This document shows positions 1-11,421 of a stretch of 64,000 nucleotides of DNA, piece after piece. Below the pieces are notes generated by a model. That model saw only the letters and a list, made by a program, of their open reading frames with translations, did not search any database and was not told the origin of the DNA. Every line of letters starts with the position of its first letter. Position 1 is the first letter of the stretch. The stretch comes from Williamsia faeni (GTDB lineage: Bacteria; Actinomycetota; Actinomycetes; Mycobacteriales; Mycobacteriaceae). A program made the translations under genes and the position numbers. The stretch covers positions 23,146 to 87,145 of the forward strand of contig QJJF01000015.1 of assembly GCA_003202005.1 (NCBI GenBank). The letters run 5' to 3'.

Positions 1-600
1 GCCGGCGATCACCGGCACGTCGAGCTCGGCGATGAAGGTCTTGAGGTTGAGCGGTGCCGAATCCTCTTGAGAGACATGCTCGGCGGAGATGATCGTGCCG
101 TGGATCACCAGCAGCTCGACGCCCGCGGCCACCAGTACCGGGGTCAGCTCGGCCGCGTTCTGCGGACTGACGCGCACCGCGGTGGTCACACCGGCATCGC
201 GGATCGTCTTGACTGCCAGACCCAGCAGATCGCGATCGATCGGGGCGGCATGGAGTTCTTGCAACTTGCGCACCGCGGCCGACGGATCGATGTCGTTCTC
301 GGCGATCTCGACCACCTGGGCGATCTTGTCTTCGACATCGCGATGACGCGCCCACAGGCCTTCACCGTTGAGGACGCCGAGTCCGCCGAGGCGTCCGAGC
401 TCGATGGCCGACTGCGGCGACATCAGCGCATCGGTCGGATGGCTCAGAATCGGCGTGTCGAAACGGTATGCGTCGAGCTGCCACGTGGTCGACACCTCTT
501 TCGACGAACGCGTCCGGCGGGACGGAACGATGTTGATGTCGCTGAGTTCGAATGTCCGCCGGGCAGTCCTGCCCATGCCGATATCCACAAGATCGCGCAC
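1..600 (-). CDS. guaB3: GuaB3 family IMP dehydrogenase-related protein, C-terminus cut by window edge
   Basis: This is the N-terminal 200 codons of a GuaB3-type (IMP dehydrogenase-like) protein; the rest lies beyond the left edge. The N-terminus reads VRDLVDIGMGRTARRTFELS and continues with SRRTRSS, TPILSHPTDALMSP and LGRLGGLGVLNGEGLWARH, the signature of mycobacterial GuaB3, a (beta/alpha)8 barrel protein without CBS domains. GuaB3 proteins have long been annotated as IMP dehydrogenase paralogues, and some actinobacterial members have been linked to GMP reduction, so the exact reaction is left open. The GTG start is supported by GAAAGG 8 nt upstream; another GTG four codons on is possible. 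It follows guaB2 on the same strand with about 100 nt between them, as in mycobacteria, which suggests co-transcription in purine metabolism. Confidence 0.93.
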   Translation of the reverse strand, partial: MRDLVDIGMGRTARRTFELSDINIVPSRRTRSSKEVSTTWQLDAYRFDTPILSHPTDALMSPQSAIELGRLGGLGVLNGEGLWARHRDVEDKIAQVVEIAENDIDPSAAVRKLQELHAAPIDRDLLGLAVKTIRDAGVTTAVRVSPQNAAELTPVLVAAGVELLVIHGTIISAEHVSQEDSAPLNLKTFIAELDVPVIAG

Positions 601-700
601 GTGTGGTGCCTTTCGCGTTGCCGCTGCGCATCACACAAGTCGCGATGCAGCCAGCTGATTTGGCGTCTCCCCTGACGGCCGGTTCACACCGACCAGGTGT

Positions 701-2242
<1,542 letters not shown>

Positions 2243-2449
2243 TCATTCCGGTCAGGCCATCTCGCGGGAGGGCACAGTCGTTTGAATGGCACTATCCTAT
2301 CTGCTCGAAACCACAACCCTTGACACGGCAGCGGAGCTGCGCATCACACCTCGACACCGACTTCGCACTGTCATCCGGGTAACGGAAACTTTTCGCCTAC
2401 TGGCGCGCGGAGTGGCGCTTGTGGGGTGCGGCTGACTACCGTGGTCAGG

Positions 2450-2842
2450 GTGCGAGACCATTTGCCACCGGGACTGCCTCCGGACCCCTTTGCCGACGAT
2501 CCCCGAGGGGACCCTTCGGCAGCTCTCGATGCAGCCCCTCCCGGAGAGCCATTGGATGCGGCCGAACGGATGGCGATCGAAGAAGATCTCGCCGATCTCG
2601 CCGTTTACGAGGCACTGCTCCATCGCCGCGGCGTCCGCGGTCTCGTGGTGATCTGCGACGACTGCCAGCTCGACCACTACCACGACTGGGACATGCTCCG
2701 CGCGAATCTGCTGCAGCTGCTGGTCGAGGGAACTGTGCGCCCCCATGAGCCGGCCGTCGACCCGTCGCCCGAGGCATACGTCACGTGGGATTACTGCCGG
2801 GGATACGCCGACGCGATGATGCACATCCGCGAAGACGACTGA
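2450..2842 (+). CDS. DUF5319 family protein (Rv3412-like)
   Basis: A 130-residue acidic soluble protein of unknown function. It starts VRDHLPPGLPPDPFADDP and contains the conserved blocks DLADLAVYEALL, CDDCQLDHYHDWDMLRANLL and VTWDYCRGYAD, matching the DUF5319 family known from M. tuberculosis Rv3412. The paired cysteines and the His/Asp-rich DHYHDWD block could bind metal, but that is inference. A GTG eight codons further upstream is in frame, but family members begin at the RDHLPPG position, so the internal GTG is preferred. It sits between guaB2 and rsdA-sigD exactly as in mycobacteria. A perfect 30-nt palindrome with a TTTT tail follows the stop and should terminate it. Confidence 0.85.
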   Translation: MRDHLPPGLPPDPFADDPRGDPSAALDAAPPGEPLDAAERMAIEEDLADLAVYEALLHRRGVRGLVVICDDCQLDHYHDWDMLRANLLQLLVEGTVRPHEPAVDPSPEAYVTWDYCRGYADAMMHIREDD

Positions 2843-2870
2843 ATCCACAACTGAAGCGTGGTTCTGAAGA

Positions 2871-2900
2871 ACGGTGGTGATCGGATCCGATCACCACCGT
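2871..2900 (+). terminator. Intrinsic terminator after the DUF5319 gene
   Basis: A perfect palindrome (arms ACGGTGGTGATCGG and its complement) runs directly into TTTTG. It lies between the convergent DUF5319 and rsdA genes and probably stops transcription from both sides, more strongly from the plus strand. Confidence 0.75.
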
Positions 2901-2925
2901 TTTGTGTCTCCAACCATGACCGGCG

Positions 2926-3858
2926 TCAGCCCGGGGGAACCACCGGAACGCTGCTGCTGGGCGTCTCACTGGTCGACGAGTCAGATACCGGCGGCTCACT
3001 GACGCTCGTCGAAGGCGGTTCCGATGACGACGGCACAGGTTCGACGACGACTGTCTCGGTGGGTGTGATCGTCACCGTTTGCGGCGGAATCGTCACCGTT
3101 TTTGGAGGCGTGCTCGTCCCGACGATCGGCGGCACCTTGACCGGAATGGAACTGGTCGATGGCGAGGACGACTGCAATGTGGACGGGTCCTCCAGCAGTC
3201 CGCGCAACTTGTTGATCTTCCGCTGCAAGGGCGCTCGGTCACCGACGGATTGCACATCACCGAGCAGCGATTCGGCGGCGTCCAGGTGCTTCAACGCAGC
3301 TTCCTTGTCGCCGGCCACGAATGCCTGTGCGGCAAGCTCGATCTTGGTCTGGACGTCCGACATCGCCATGGTGGACGACGCGTCCGCGCCGAACATCACC
3401 TCTTTGACGCCCCACAGCGCGTCACCGGGCGCCGCGTTATGGGCAACAACACTCACGCCACCGAAGACGAGAGCGACTGCGGCCGCGACGCCGCCGGCAT
3501 AGCGGGCGAGACGAAGTGAACGTCGCTGGTTGTCGCGGCGCCGCGCGGCGGCGGCGATACCGGCCTCGATCTCATCAAGTGTCGGGTGCGGACCGACCGG
3601 CTCGGACAGCACGTCATTGCGCCAGTTCGAGAGGAGCCCGGCGAGTTCGTAGTCGACCCGGCTCCGGGTCGGAACGATCGGCCGCGAGAGCAGTGCCTCG
3701 ATGTACTCGTCATCGGCGCGAACAGCACCGAGATCGACCGGGGTCAGGTCTTCGTCGACCGAGTCTTTGTCCACCGCGGCATCCGGCGAGGGCATGGCTC
3801 CGAATCCCTTGTCGACACCGCCGACCCTGCGATCACGCTTTCTGGACACTACCCTCAC
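2926..3858 (-). CDS. rsdA: Anti-sigma-D factor RsdA
   Basis: A membrane anti-sigma factor expected to hold SigD inactive. The cytoplasmic N-terminal part (about residues 35-90) carries the acidic DLGAVRADDEYIEALLS block and the LAGLLSNWRNDV segment typical of the SigD-binding region in Rv3413c. A single membrane helix spans about residues 119-139 (YAGGVAAAVALVFGGVSVVA). The outside part has a helical segment followed by a Pro/Ser/Thr/Val-rich tail of about 80 residues. It overlaps the end of sigD by 26 nt, so the two are translationally coupled. The start is uncertain: GTG codons occur at codons 1 and 4, and the ribosome site lies inside sigD. Signal-dependent proteolysis is known for the family; no protease gene is seen nearby. 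Confidence 0.88.
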   Translation of the reverse strand: MRVVSRKRDRRVGGVDKGFGAMPSPDAAVDKDSVDEDLTPVDLGAVRADDEYIEALLSRPIVPTRSRVDYELAGLLSNWRNDVLSEPVGPHPTLDEIEAGIAAAARRRDNQRRSLRLARYAGGVAAAVALVFGGVSVVAHNAAPGDALWGVKEVMFGADASSTMAMSDVQTKIELAAQAFVAGDKEAALKHLDAAESLLGDVQSVGDRAPLQRKINKLRGLLEDPSTLQSSSPSTSSIPVKVPPIVGTSTPPKTVTIPPQTVTITPTETVVVEPVPSSSEPPSTSVSEPPVSDSSTSETPSSSVPVVPPG

Positions 3859-4420
3859 CGCCTTTCAACAACTCTTTCTTCAATTTCGCGAGCGCCCGGT
3901 GCTGGGCCACCCGCACCGCGCCCGCGGTACTGCCGATGGCAGCGGCTGTCTCTTCTGCAGACAGTCCCACCACCACTCGCAGTATCAGGACTTCTCGTTG
4001 CTTCTCCGGGAGTTTGGTGAGCAGTGCGTTCATCCGCCGACCCGCGTCGGAGTCGATGGCCCGTTGTTCAGGGCCACCACCCGTGGCCAACTGCTCAGGC
4101 AACTCCTCGACCGGTTCTGACTTGTTCCGGCCTGCTGCCCGGTGAGCATCCGCGACCTTGTGCGCGGCGATACCGTACACAAATGCCATGAACGGCCTGC
4201 CCTGGTCCTGATACCGGGGCAGTGCGGTCATGACGGCCATGCAGACCTCCTGGGCGACGTCGTCAGCGGAGAGCGAATGCCGCTCACCACCTCCCACCCG
4301 GGCTCTGCAATAGCGCACAACCATCGGGCGGACACTCTCTAAAACATCGGAGAGAGCTGACCGATCGCCCTGCGTTGCCGCAGCGACCGCCCGGTCCAAC
4401 TCGTCACCTGTAAAAATCAT
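3833..4420 (-). CDS. sigD: RNA polymerase sigma factor SigD
   Basis: An ECF-type sigma-70 factor of 195 aa. Region 2 contains RPMVVRYCRARVG, LSADDVAQEVCMAVMTALPRY and PFMAFVYGIAAHKVADAHRAA; region 4 contains LPEKQREVLILRVVVGLSAEETA followed by the helix-turn-helix AIGSTAGAVRVAQHRAL. These blocks match M. tuberculosis SigD nearly word for word. The ATG starting MIFTGDELDRAV is chosen because the family begins about 10 residues before the LDAVVAEA-like helix; an in-frame start 25 codons upstream is possible but adds unconserved sequence. The gene is followed by its anti-sigma factor rsdA with a 26-nt overlap. Confidence 0.93.
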   Translation of the reverse strand: MIFTGDELDRAVAAATQGDRSALSDVLESVRPMVVRYCRARVGGGERHSLSADDVAQEVCMAVMTALPRYQDQGRPFMAFVYGIAAHKVADAHRAAGRNKSEPVEELPEQLATGGGPEQRAIDSDAGRRMNALLTKLPEKQREVLILRVVVGLSAEETAAAIGSTAGAVRVAQHRALAKLKKELLKGGEGSVQKA

Positions 4421-4558
4421 CGCTCGTTGATGTCTCCGCGTTACTTTTCGCCAAATGTCCTGGGTCCACGCGGGGACCATCCCCCAGCGAGTCACCCCGG
4501 GGGTTCGCCCCCGGTCGTCGTTTGCAAGCTTAGCCAGCCCCCCATCGCGCAGTTGACG

Positions 4559-5395
4559 CTAACGCATCGCCCCACCCCGCTCGGCGAGTACACAACCCAG
4601 TCGCTCCGCCCGAGCCGCCCAGTTGTCTCCCGCTCCGACCCTCCGCACTCCTACCCCATCGAGCAGTTTGGCCGCCGCCCACTGCAGCGGAAGCTGACGG
4701 GCCGCCGCCGCCGCGTCGGCAACGCGTACAGCCCGTTCCCCGGCCTCCTGGACGTCACCGGACGCCGCTGCAGCAGCCGCGCCGATCAATTCGGTCTTGA
4801 TCCGATGACGTAGCGACGGACCGGCGACTGCAATCACCTGTGCAGCGGCTGCATGTTCGACGGCCGCGGCCGGGTCTGACGTATACATGGCGAGCTCGGC
4901 CCGCACCCAGCGCCATCGCAGATCCAGCCGCTGTCCCCAGATCCAGGCCACCTCGTCGCCGGCGGGAACCGTGTCGCGATCACCGAGGATCTGCTCCACC
5001 CGGCAGAGAAGGATGTCCGCGGCCCCGAACATGCCTCTGCCGAGGTTGTCTGCGGCCAGTCCGGTCAGTGCGTCGCACCGGGCTGCCGCCACTTCAGGGT
5101 CGCCCAGATCCCTCTGGCCCACGATATATAGGGCGGCACCGTCATGGACCGCAGCGCGATGGTGCCGCCCGCCCTGCCGCAGGTGAGCCGCGCGCGTACT
5201 CGCTGCCAGCGACCTGAGCACCGGACCACAGTTGCTGTCCTCCATCCGACGCAACTCGGTCGCCGCAACAGCATAAAAGCCCTGCCCACCGAGCGAAACC
5301 GCCCGCAACCACCTCGTCCACGGGTCGTGGGCCGGCGGTACGGCGTTCGCGCTCGCGCTGCCGCCGAACGCAATGGCGGGTAGTGTGATCTGCAT
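4559..5395 (-). CDS. Conserved helical protein of unknown function (Rv3415c-like)
   Basis: A 278-residue Ala/Arg-rich, predominantly helical protein with no recognised catalytic motif. Helix pairs such as WLRAVSLGGQGFYAVAATELR and LRWRWVRAELAMYTSDPAAAVEHAAA look like tetratricopeptide-type repeats, so a protein-binding role is plausible. Position and size match M. tuberculosis Rv3415c, located between sigD and whiB3. The ATG has AGGAG just upstream. It is divergent from whiB3, sharing the 437-bp intergenic region. A 15-bp motif found 33 nt upstream of this start recurs, with two mismatches, upstream of whiB3, which hints at common control. Function unknown. Confidence 0.72.
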   Translation of the reverse strand: MQITLPAIAFGGSASANAVPPAHDPWTRWLRAVSLGGQGFYAVAATELRRMEDSNCGPVLRSLAASTRAAHLRQGGRHHRAAVHDGAALYIVGQRDLGDPEVAAARCDALTGLAADNLGRGMFGAADILLCRVEQILGDRDTVPAGDEVAWIWGQRLDLRWRWVRAELAMYTSDPAAAVEHAAAAQVIAVAGPSLRHRIKTELIGAAAAAASGDVQEAGERAVRVADAAAAARQLPLQWAAAKLLDGVGVRRVGAGDNWAARAERLGCVLAERGGAMR

Positions 5396-5427
5396 CGCTC
5401 TCCTGGCTCGGGAAGTTCGAATTAGCG

Positions 5428-5689
5428 CAGATTTAACTTACCGGCGCCGGCCCAAACGTCGACTCGATGTCAACGACAGATGGCCGCATTGTTTCCTCGA
5501 GGTTAATCGGCAACAGTTTCTGCGTGCCTTCGTAACGCGCCAGATCCGCGATACTGACGTACGCGTTGATCGCATTCACTGCCCGTGAACTGCACTGATT
5601 GCATTCAGCCCAACCTCTGACATCACAAATTCCCCACACCAGTCATGGTGACTCCGTTAAACGAATGGTTAACACAGATCTAACTTATC
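5428..5689. repeat. Direct repeat pair in the whiB3 upstream region
   Basis: Within the 437-bp gene-free region before whiB3 the 15-mer CAGATTTAACTTACC (5428-5442) recurs as CAGATCTAACTTATC (5675-5689), 13 of 15 identical and in the same orientation. One copy is close to the divergent Rv3415c-like start and the other lies 28 nt before the -35 box of the whiB3 promoter. The region is AT-richer than its surroundings. Spaced binding sites for a shared regulator are a reasonable reading, but no regulator can be named. Confidence 0.4.
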
Positions 5690-5717
5690 CATTCGGCAGC
5701 CCCCAAATATCGGGCTA

Positions 5718-5747
5718 TTGACTCCATTTCACCCGTTTGCATACGGT
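5718..5747 (+). promoter_or_regulatory. Probable sigma-70 promoter of whiB3
   Basis: TTGACT and TACGGT are separated by 18 nt, matching the actinobacterial TTGAC / TANNNT pattern. This gives a 5' leader of about 80 nt before whiB3. The leader carries GAGGAG seven nt before the start codon. Confidence 0.5.
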
Positions 5748-5832
5748 GTGCAGGACGACGAGGAAAAACGTCGAATCGGTTTCATAAAGCTCACAATTAA
5801 GCCGCAAAGGCACGTCAAAGAGGAGCAAGCAT

Positions 5833-6129
5833 ATGCCTCAACCAAACCACCTCCCAGGACCCAACGCCGACGTCTGGGATTGGCAGATGAAGGGCCTGTG
5901 CCGCGGAATCGACTCGTCGATGTTCTTCCACCCGGACGGCGAACGCGGACGGGCCAGGGCCCAACGTGAGCGTCGTGCAAAGGAACTCTGCCACCAGTGC
6001 CCGGTCGTAGCGCACTGCCGTGAACACGCACTGGCCGTGGCAGAGCCCTATGGGATCTGGGGCGGACTCTCCGAGTCCGAGCGTGGGATCTTGATGAAGC
6101 GCGGCGTCGGACGCCGCATCGCGAGCTGA
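5833..6129 (+). CDS. whiB3: WhiB-family iron-sulfur regulator (WhiB3-like)
   Basis: A 98-residue WhiB-like transcription regulator. Four cysteines expected to bind a [4Fe-4S] cluster are at C23, C53, C56 and C62 in the C-x29-C-x2-C-x5-C pattern; the GIWGG turn is at 74-78 and a basic C-terminus (MKRGVGRRIAS) supplies DNA contacts. WhiB3 of M. tuberculosis senses redox and NO and works with the principal sigma factor. The same genomic position (between the Rv3415c-like gene and groEL1) supports assignment to the WhiB3 branch rather than other WhiB types. The ATG is well supported by GAGGAG. A strong hairpin lies between it and the convergent groEL1. Confidence 0.93.
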   Translation: MPQPNHLPGPNADVWDWQMKGLCRGIDSSMFFHPDGERGRARAQRERRAKELCHQCPVVAHCREHALAVAEPYGIWGGLSESERGILMKRGVGRRIAS

Positions 6130-6253
6130 GAGCCGCGACGGCACCCACAAGTGAACAGCAGACAACATCGTGATGTCGGCTAATTGAAATCAGTCTGAAT
6201 ACAATTCTTTTCAGTGTGGTTTCAGTGGAATATCAAATCAGAACCAGACAAAA

Positions 6254-6291
6254 CAACGGTGCCCCGGCTGATTCCAGCCGGGGCACCGTTG
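6254..6291 (-). terminator. Bidirectional terminator between whiB3 and groEL1
   Basis: A 17-bp perfect stem (CAACGGTGCCCCGGCTG with its complement) around an ATTC loop separates the convergent genes. On the minus strand it is followed by a T-rich GTTTTGT run, so it should mainly end groEL1 transcripts. Confidence 0.75.
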
Positions 6292-6325
6292 TCGATCGGG
6301 GCTCCAATGCCCCTGCGTTCACGAA

Positions 6326-8038
<1,713 letters not shown>

Positions 8039-8067
8039 TCAGGTTCGATTGCTCGAGACCCGGTGAA

Positions 8068-8367
8068 TTACTTGGAGACGACTGCCAGCACGTCACGCGC
8101 GGACAGGATCAGGTACTCCTGGCCGGAGTACTTGATCTCGGTGCCGCCGTACTTGCTGTAGATGACGGTGTCGCCTTCTTTGACGTCGACCGGGATCCGG
8201 TTGCCCTGCTCGTTCACGCGTCCTTCGCCAACGGCGACAACGGTGCCTTCCTGCGGCTTTTCTTTCGCCGTTTCCGGGATGACCAGGCCGGACGCGGTCG
8301 TCGTTTCGGCCTCGATGGCCTGGACGAGGATCTTGTCCTCAAGCGGCTTGATGTTCACGCTCGCCAC
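8068..8367 (-). CDS. groES: Co-chaperonin GroES (10 kDa)
   Basis: A 99-residue co-chaperonin that caps the GroEL ring. Residues 3-14 ([12 protein letters not shown]), the mobile loop around 17-36 ([19 protein letters not shown]), the GTVVAVGEG strand and the ending [14 protein letters not shown] are all typical. The GTG start has GGAGG about 9 nt upstream. It is first in the groES-groEL1 operon and is preceded by a CIRCE operator and a matching promoter, so HrcA heat-shock repression is expected. Confidence 0.97.
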   Translation of the reverse strand: MASVNIKPLEDKILVQAIEAETTTASGLVIPETAKEKPQEGTVVAVGEGRVNEQGNRIPVDVKEGDTVIYSKYGGTEIKYSGQEYLILSARDVLAVVSK

Positions 8368-8488
8368 GATGTGAGCCCTCCACTTTCGGGGTAGTTCGGG
8401 TCCGAAGCGGACCCGTAGGTGTATTGCACGTATACGGCGCCTGGATCGGTCCCGTCGTCGCGGGTGCCGGAACCGAACTGGGTGCCGA

Positions 8489-8515
8489 CTAGCACTCTAT
8501 ACATGCGAGTGCCAG
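8489..8515 (-). promoter_or_regulatory. CIRCE operator for HrcA upstream of groES
   Basis: CTAGCACTC, a 9-nt gap, then GAGTGCCAG, close to the CIRCE consensus TTAGCACTC-N9-GAGTGCTAA bound by the heat-shock repressor HrcA. Immediately after it the half-site GCACTC repeats, making a second palindrome GAGTGC-CA-GCACTC (8507-8520), so three half-sites overlap the promoter. Confidence 0.88.
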
Positions 8516-8522
8516 CACTCAA
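8494..8522 (-). promoter_or_regulatory. groES-groEL1 promoter
   Basis: On the minus strand TTGAGT and TAGAGT are spaced by 17 nt, with the CIRCE half-sites overlapping the -10 and the spacer. The arrangement fits direct blocking of RNA polymerase by HrcA. The -35 box begins only about 20 nt past the MFS stop codon. Confidence 0.6.
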
Positions 8523-8542
8523 GGCCCGAGGGTGCAAGTGTC

Positions 8543-10021
8543 TCAAGCTGCGACCGCCAACGTCCGCCGTCGACCGGCGAGGATCACGCCGACCGAGGTC
8601 ACCAGGGCGACCACTGTCAGGATGGCGATCACCGTGATCGCCGGGACCATCCCGCCGATGAGTTCCCCCGGCGCACCGGGTTCGGAACTGCGCAGCATCG
8701 CCGTGGTCACCGCCATCATCAGAGCACCGCCGATCTGGGTGCTGGTGTTCACCAGGCCGGATGCCAGGCCCTGCTCCTCATCGGCGACACCTGCCGTGGC
8801 CTGCGAGTTCACCGAGGGAAAGGTGACCGCAAAACCCGCCCCGAGGAAAAGCACCGTGGGTAGCAGGAAGACCACATAGTTCATCCCGGGCTCTACCTGC
8901 AGGAACCACAGGTAGCCGATCAGGAAGGCCACGAACCCACCCGAGATCAGGAGTTTGGTGTCGACGCGGTCGAGCACCCGATCCATGAACAACGCACTGG
9001 CCACGACCAGGATCCCGGCCGGCAGGAAGCCCAGCGCCATCTGCATCGGCGACCAACCCAGTGAATCCTGGAGGTAGAGCGTGACCACGAACTGGAACGC
9101 GACGTACCCGCCGAACATCGCGGCGGCCGAGAAGTTGGCGTGGACAAGCGCGATCGAACGCAGAATCCCGAGCCGCACCAACGGGTGCCGATGGCGTATC
9201 TCGATACCCACGAATCCGGCGGCCAGGAGCGCAGCAACCACGAACAAAATGATCGTCGCCGGCGCCAGCCATCCCACTTCGGGAGCCTGGACCACGGCGT
9301 ACACCAGGGTGAGCAGCGCCGCGGTGGACGTGATCGCACCGAGCGCGTCGAATTGCGACCAACTGAAGTTCGTCGGCGCCGACTTCGGGATCACCCTGGC
9401 ACCGACAACCAGGAGCAGCAGCGCCACCGGACCCGGGAAGATCAACGTTGCACGCCAGGACAATTCGGTGAGCAATCCACCGAACACCAGGCCGAGCGAA
9501 AATCCGCTGGCACCGCAGACGGTGTAGATGGACAACGCCTTGTTACGGGCGGGGCCCTCGGTAAATGTGGTGGTGATGATCGACAGCCCGGCCGGAACCG
9601 TGAACGCAGCGGCCACACCTTTGACGAACCTCAGGGCGATGATCAAACTGTTGATCTCGGTGGCCGCGCTGATCACCGAGGCCACACCGAACACCGCGAG
9701 GGCGGTCAGGAACACCTTCCGTCTGCCGAGCAGGTCGCTCGCGCGGCCGCCGAGCAGGAGCAGACCGCCGTATCCCAGCACGTAGGCACTGACGATCCAT
9801 TGCAGTTGCGATTGGTCCATGCCGAGGTCGGACCCCATGGACGGCAGGGCAACCCCCACCATCGAGACGTCGAGTCCGTCGAGGAACAGTGCTCCCGCGA
9901 GGACAACCAGAAGTAGCCAGGTCTTTCGGCTCCACCCACCGGCAGAGGTCACTTGGTCGGGCGGCGCTCCGAAATCGGTGAGCCGCGGTTGCGCAGTCTT
10001 TCGGTTCAGGTCAACAGACAT
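8543..10021 (-). CDS. MFS drug transporter, DHA2 (EmrB/QacA) type
   Basis: A membrane transporter of about 490 aa with 14 predicted helices, expected to expel a toxic compound in exchange for protons. Motifs: LDVSMVGVALPSMGSDLG in helix 1 (motif D1 type), GGRASDLLGRRKVF (motif A) and VPAGLSIITTTFTEGPARNKALSIYTVCG before and in the motif C region. A GxxxG-rich C-terminal half follows. It is divergent from a MarR regulator, the usual arrangement for an inducible efflux pump. The start is uncertain: the ATG used gives MSVDLNRKT; another ATG 24 nt upstream overlaps a palindrome that may be the operator, and neither has a clear ribosome site. This gene and its two neighbours are not in the equivalent M. 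tuberculosis interval and look like an insertion. Confidence 0.88.
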   Translation of the reverse strand: MSVDLNRKTAQPRLTDFGAPPDQVTSAGGWSRKTWLLLVVLAGALFLDGLDVSMVGVALPSMGSDLGMDQSQLQWIVSAYVLGYGGLLLLGGRASDLLGRRKVFLTALAVFGVASVISAATEINSLIIALRFVKGVAAAFTVPAGLSIITTTFTEGPARNKALSIYTVCGASGFSLGLVFGGLLTELSWRATLIFPGPVALLLLVVGARVIPKSAPTNFSWSQFDALGAITSTAALLTLVYAVVQAPEVGWLAPATIILFVVAALLAAGFVGIEIRHRHPLVRLGILRSIALVHANFSAAAMFGGYVAFQFVVTLYLQDSLGWSPMQMALGFLPAGILVVASALFMDRVLDRVDTKLLISGGFVAFLIGYLWFLQVEPGMNYVVFLLPTVLFLGAGFAVTFPSVNSQATAGVADEEQGLASGLVNTSTQIGGALMMAVTTAMLRSSEPGAPGELIGGMVPAITVIAILTVVALVTSVGVILAGRRRTLAVAA

Positions 10022-10106
10022 GGGAGAAACTATATGCACTTGCATCTTATCTGTCTACATAAACTGCGTATACATTTAATGTCATTGCATGTGATAGACT
10101 GCGACC
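10022..10106. promoter_or_regulatory. Divergent promoter/operator region for MFS and MarR genes
   Basis: This AT-rich gap holds two small perfect palindromes, ATGCA-CT-TGCAT (10034-10045) and ACATT-T-AATGT further right, candidates for MarR binding. A -10 box TAGACT (10095-10100) lies six nt before the MarR ATG, with no ribosome site, suggesting a leaderless MarR transcript. Confidence 0.5.
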
Positions 10107-10550
10107 ATGTCCCACCCGCACCGAAGCGACGACGAGCTGGCCCAGGCCTGGCAGGCGCTGTCGGTGCGCTATCACAGACTGCAGTGCGACCTCGACCGCG
10201 AACTACAAGCCAGTCAACAGATCTCGAGCAGCGAGTTCGAAGTCCTCGAACTCCTCGCCAGCGCCGACAACTGCAAGTTGCGGATGAGTGAACTGTCCCG
10301 CCAGGTCCATTTGAGCCAGAGCGCGTTGTCCCGACTGGTGTCCGGCCTGGAGAAGGACGGACTTGTCGAGCGGACGATGTGCACCAACGACCGCCGGTCG
10401 GTATTCACCGAACTGACCGGTTCCGGCCGCACGCGATACGAGGCCGCGAAACCGGTACAACGCGCCATCCTCCGCGCCGAGGCCGGCGAGGACGGTTCCG
10501 GATCACTGTGCGGTGCAGCAGAACTGGATACGCCTGCCAAGTCTCGATAG
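10107..10550 (+). CDS. MarR-family transcriptional regulator
   Basis: A 147-residue winged-helix repressor. Dimerisation helices flank a DNA-binding core at about residues 45-110: SSEFEVLELLASADNCKLRMSE, then LSQSALSRLVSGLEKDGLVER and the wing TMCTNDRRSVFTELTGSGR with the DR(R/K)xxxxxLT signature. Family members usually repress a divergent efflux pump and are released by phenolic or drug ligands; the neighbouring MFS gene fits. The ATG is preceded by TAGACT six nt upstream, suggesting a leaderless message. The C-terminal 25 residues (ending GSLCGAAELDTPAKSR) look less conserved than the rest. Confidence 0.88.
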   Translation: MSHPHRSDDELAQAWQALSVRYHRLQCDLDRELQASQQISSSEFEVLELLASADNCKLRMSELSRQVHLSQSALSRLVSGLEKDGLVERTMCTNDRRSVFTELTGSGRTRYEAAKPVQRAILRAEAGEDGSGSLCGAAELDTPAKSR

Positions 10551-10563
10551 CGGCGCCTCCCGA

Positions 10564-11421
10564 TCAGCGCCGCCGAGCGACCACAAGTAGTTCAACACCG
10601 GGTAGTTCGATCCCATCGGCGTTCTGATACTCGACGACGGAATCTCGTAGCCTGCCGCGCAGCGACTCCCTGACCTCGGGCGCCAAATTTTTCACGATCG
10701 CGACAACCGGTCCCGATATTGCCGTGATATGGCCCCACCATTGCTCGAAATCTTCTGCGACATAGGGATTATCGACGTCAGTGAGCGTCACGTCCAGAAA
10801 TCCTGCCCCGTCGACCAATCCGGTCAGCGCGGACTTGTCGGCGAGTGAAAACGGTCCGGGGACACCCGGTGGTGGTACCTCGATACCCAACTCGGTGGCA
10901 ACGGCATCCAACATCAGGCCGAGCCAGGGGTTCCTGTCTCGCGCCGCCCAGACCGAGACAGCCATCCGGCCACCGGGTTTCAGCACACGATGAATCTCGG
11001 TGAGAGCGCGTCCGGGGTCGACCGCGAACATCAGCCCCTCCCGGCAGAGCACCGCATCAAAAGTGCCATCGGGCATCTCGATCTGTTCGATGTCGAGCAC
11101 TGCGGTCGCGACATTGGTGACACCCAATTGCCTTGTCCGGTTGACCGCGACCTCAACCATGTCGGGTGCCACATCAGACATCGTGACCATCCCGTCCGGA
11201 CCTACCTGCCGCGCTGCCGCGATACCCGCGGCACCGGTTCCGCAGGCGAGTTCGAGGACTCGATCTCCGGGGGACAGGGCGAGCCCGTCGAGCATGAGCC
11301 CGGCAACACCCGATCCGCGTTCCTCGATGTCATCGACCTGCGCGGCCCATCCTGCGGCCACCGAGTTCCACACCGCATGGACCTGATTGCGCAACGGACC
11401 GATATCTTCGTGCTCGCTCAT
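10564..11421 (-). CDS. Class I SAM-dependent methyltransferase
   Basis: A 285-residue methyltransferase of the UbiE/COQ5-like type. Motif I VLELACGTGAAGIAAA (about residues 60-75), an acidic motif following it (MVTMSDVAPDMVEVA), then TFDAVLCREGLMFAVDPGRAL and the post-motif LKPGGRMAVSVWAARD are all present. The substrate is unknown; small-molecule methylation or detoxification is possible given the adjacent MarR/MFS pair, whose coding sequence ends 13 nt away on the other strand. The ATG reading MSEHEDIGPLRNQ is preferred over one 36 nt upstream because GGGAGG lies six nt before it. Confidence 0.85.
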   Translation of the reverse strand: MSEHEDIGPLRNQVHAVWNSVAAGWAAQVDDIEERGSGVAGLMLDGLALSPGDRVLELACGTGAAGIAAARQVGPDGMVTMSDVAPDMVEVAVNRTRQLGVTNVATAVLDIEQIEMPDGTFDAVLCREGLMFAVDPGRALTEIHRVLKPGGRMAVSVWAARDRNPWLGLMLDAVATELGIEVPPPGVPGPFSLADKSALTGLVDGAGFLDVTLTDVDNPYVAEDFEQWWGHITAISGPVVAIVKNLAPEVRESLRGRLRDSVVEYQNADGIELPGVELLVVARRR

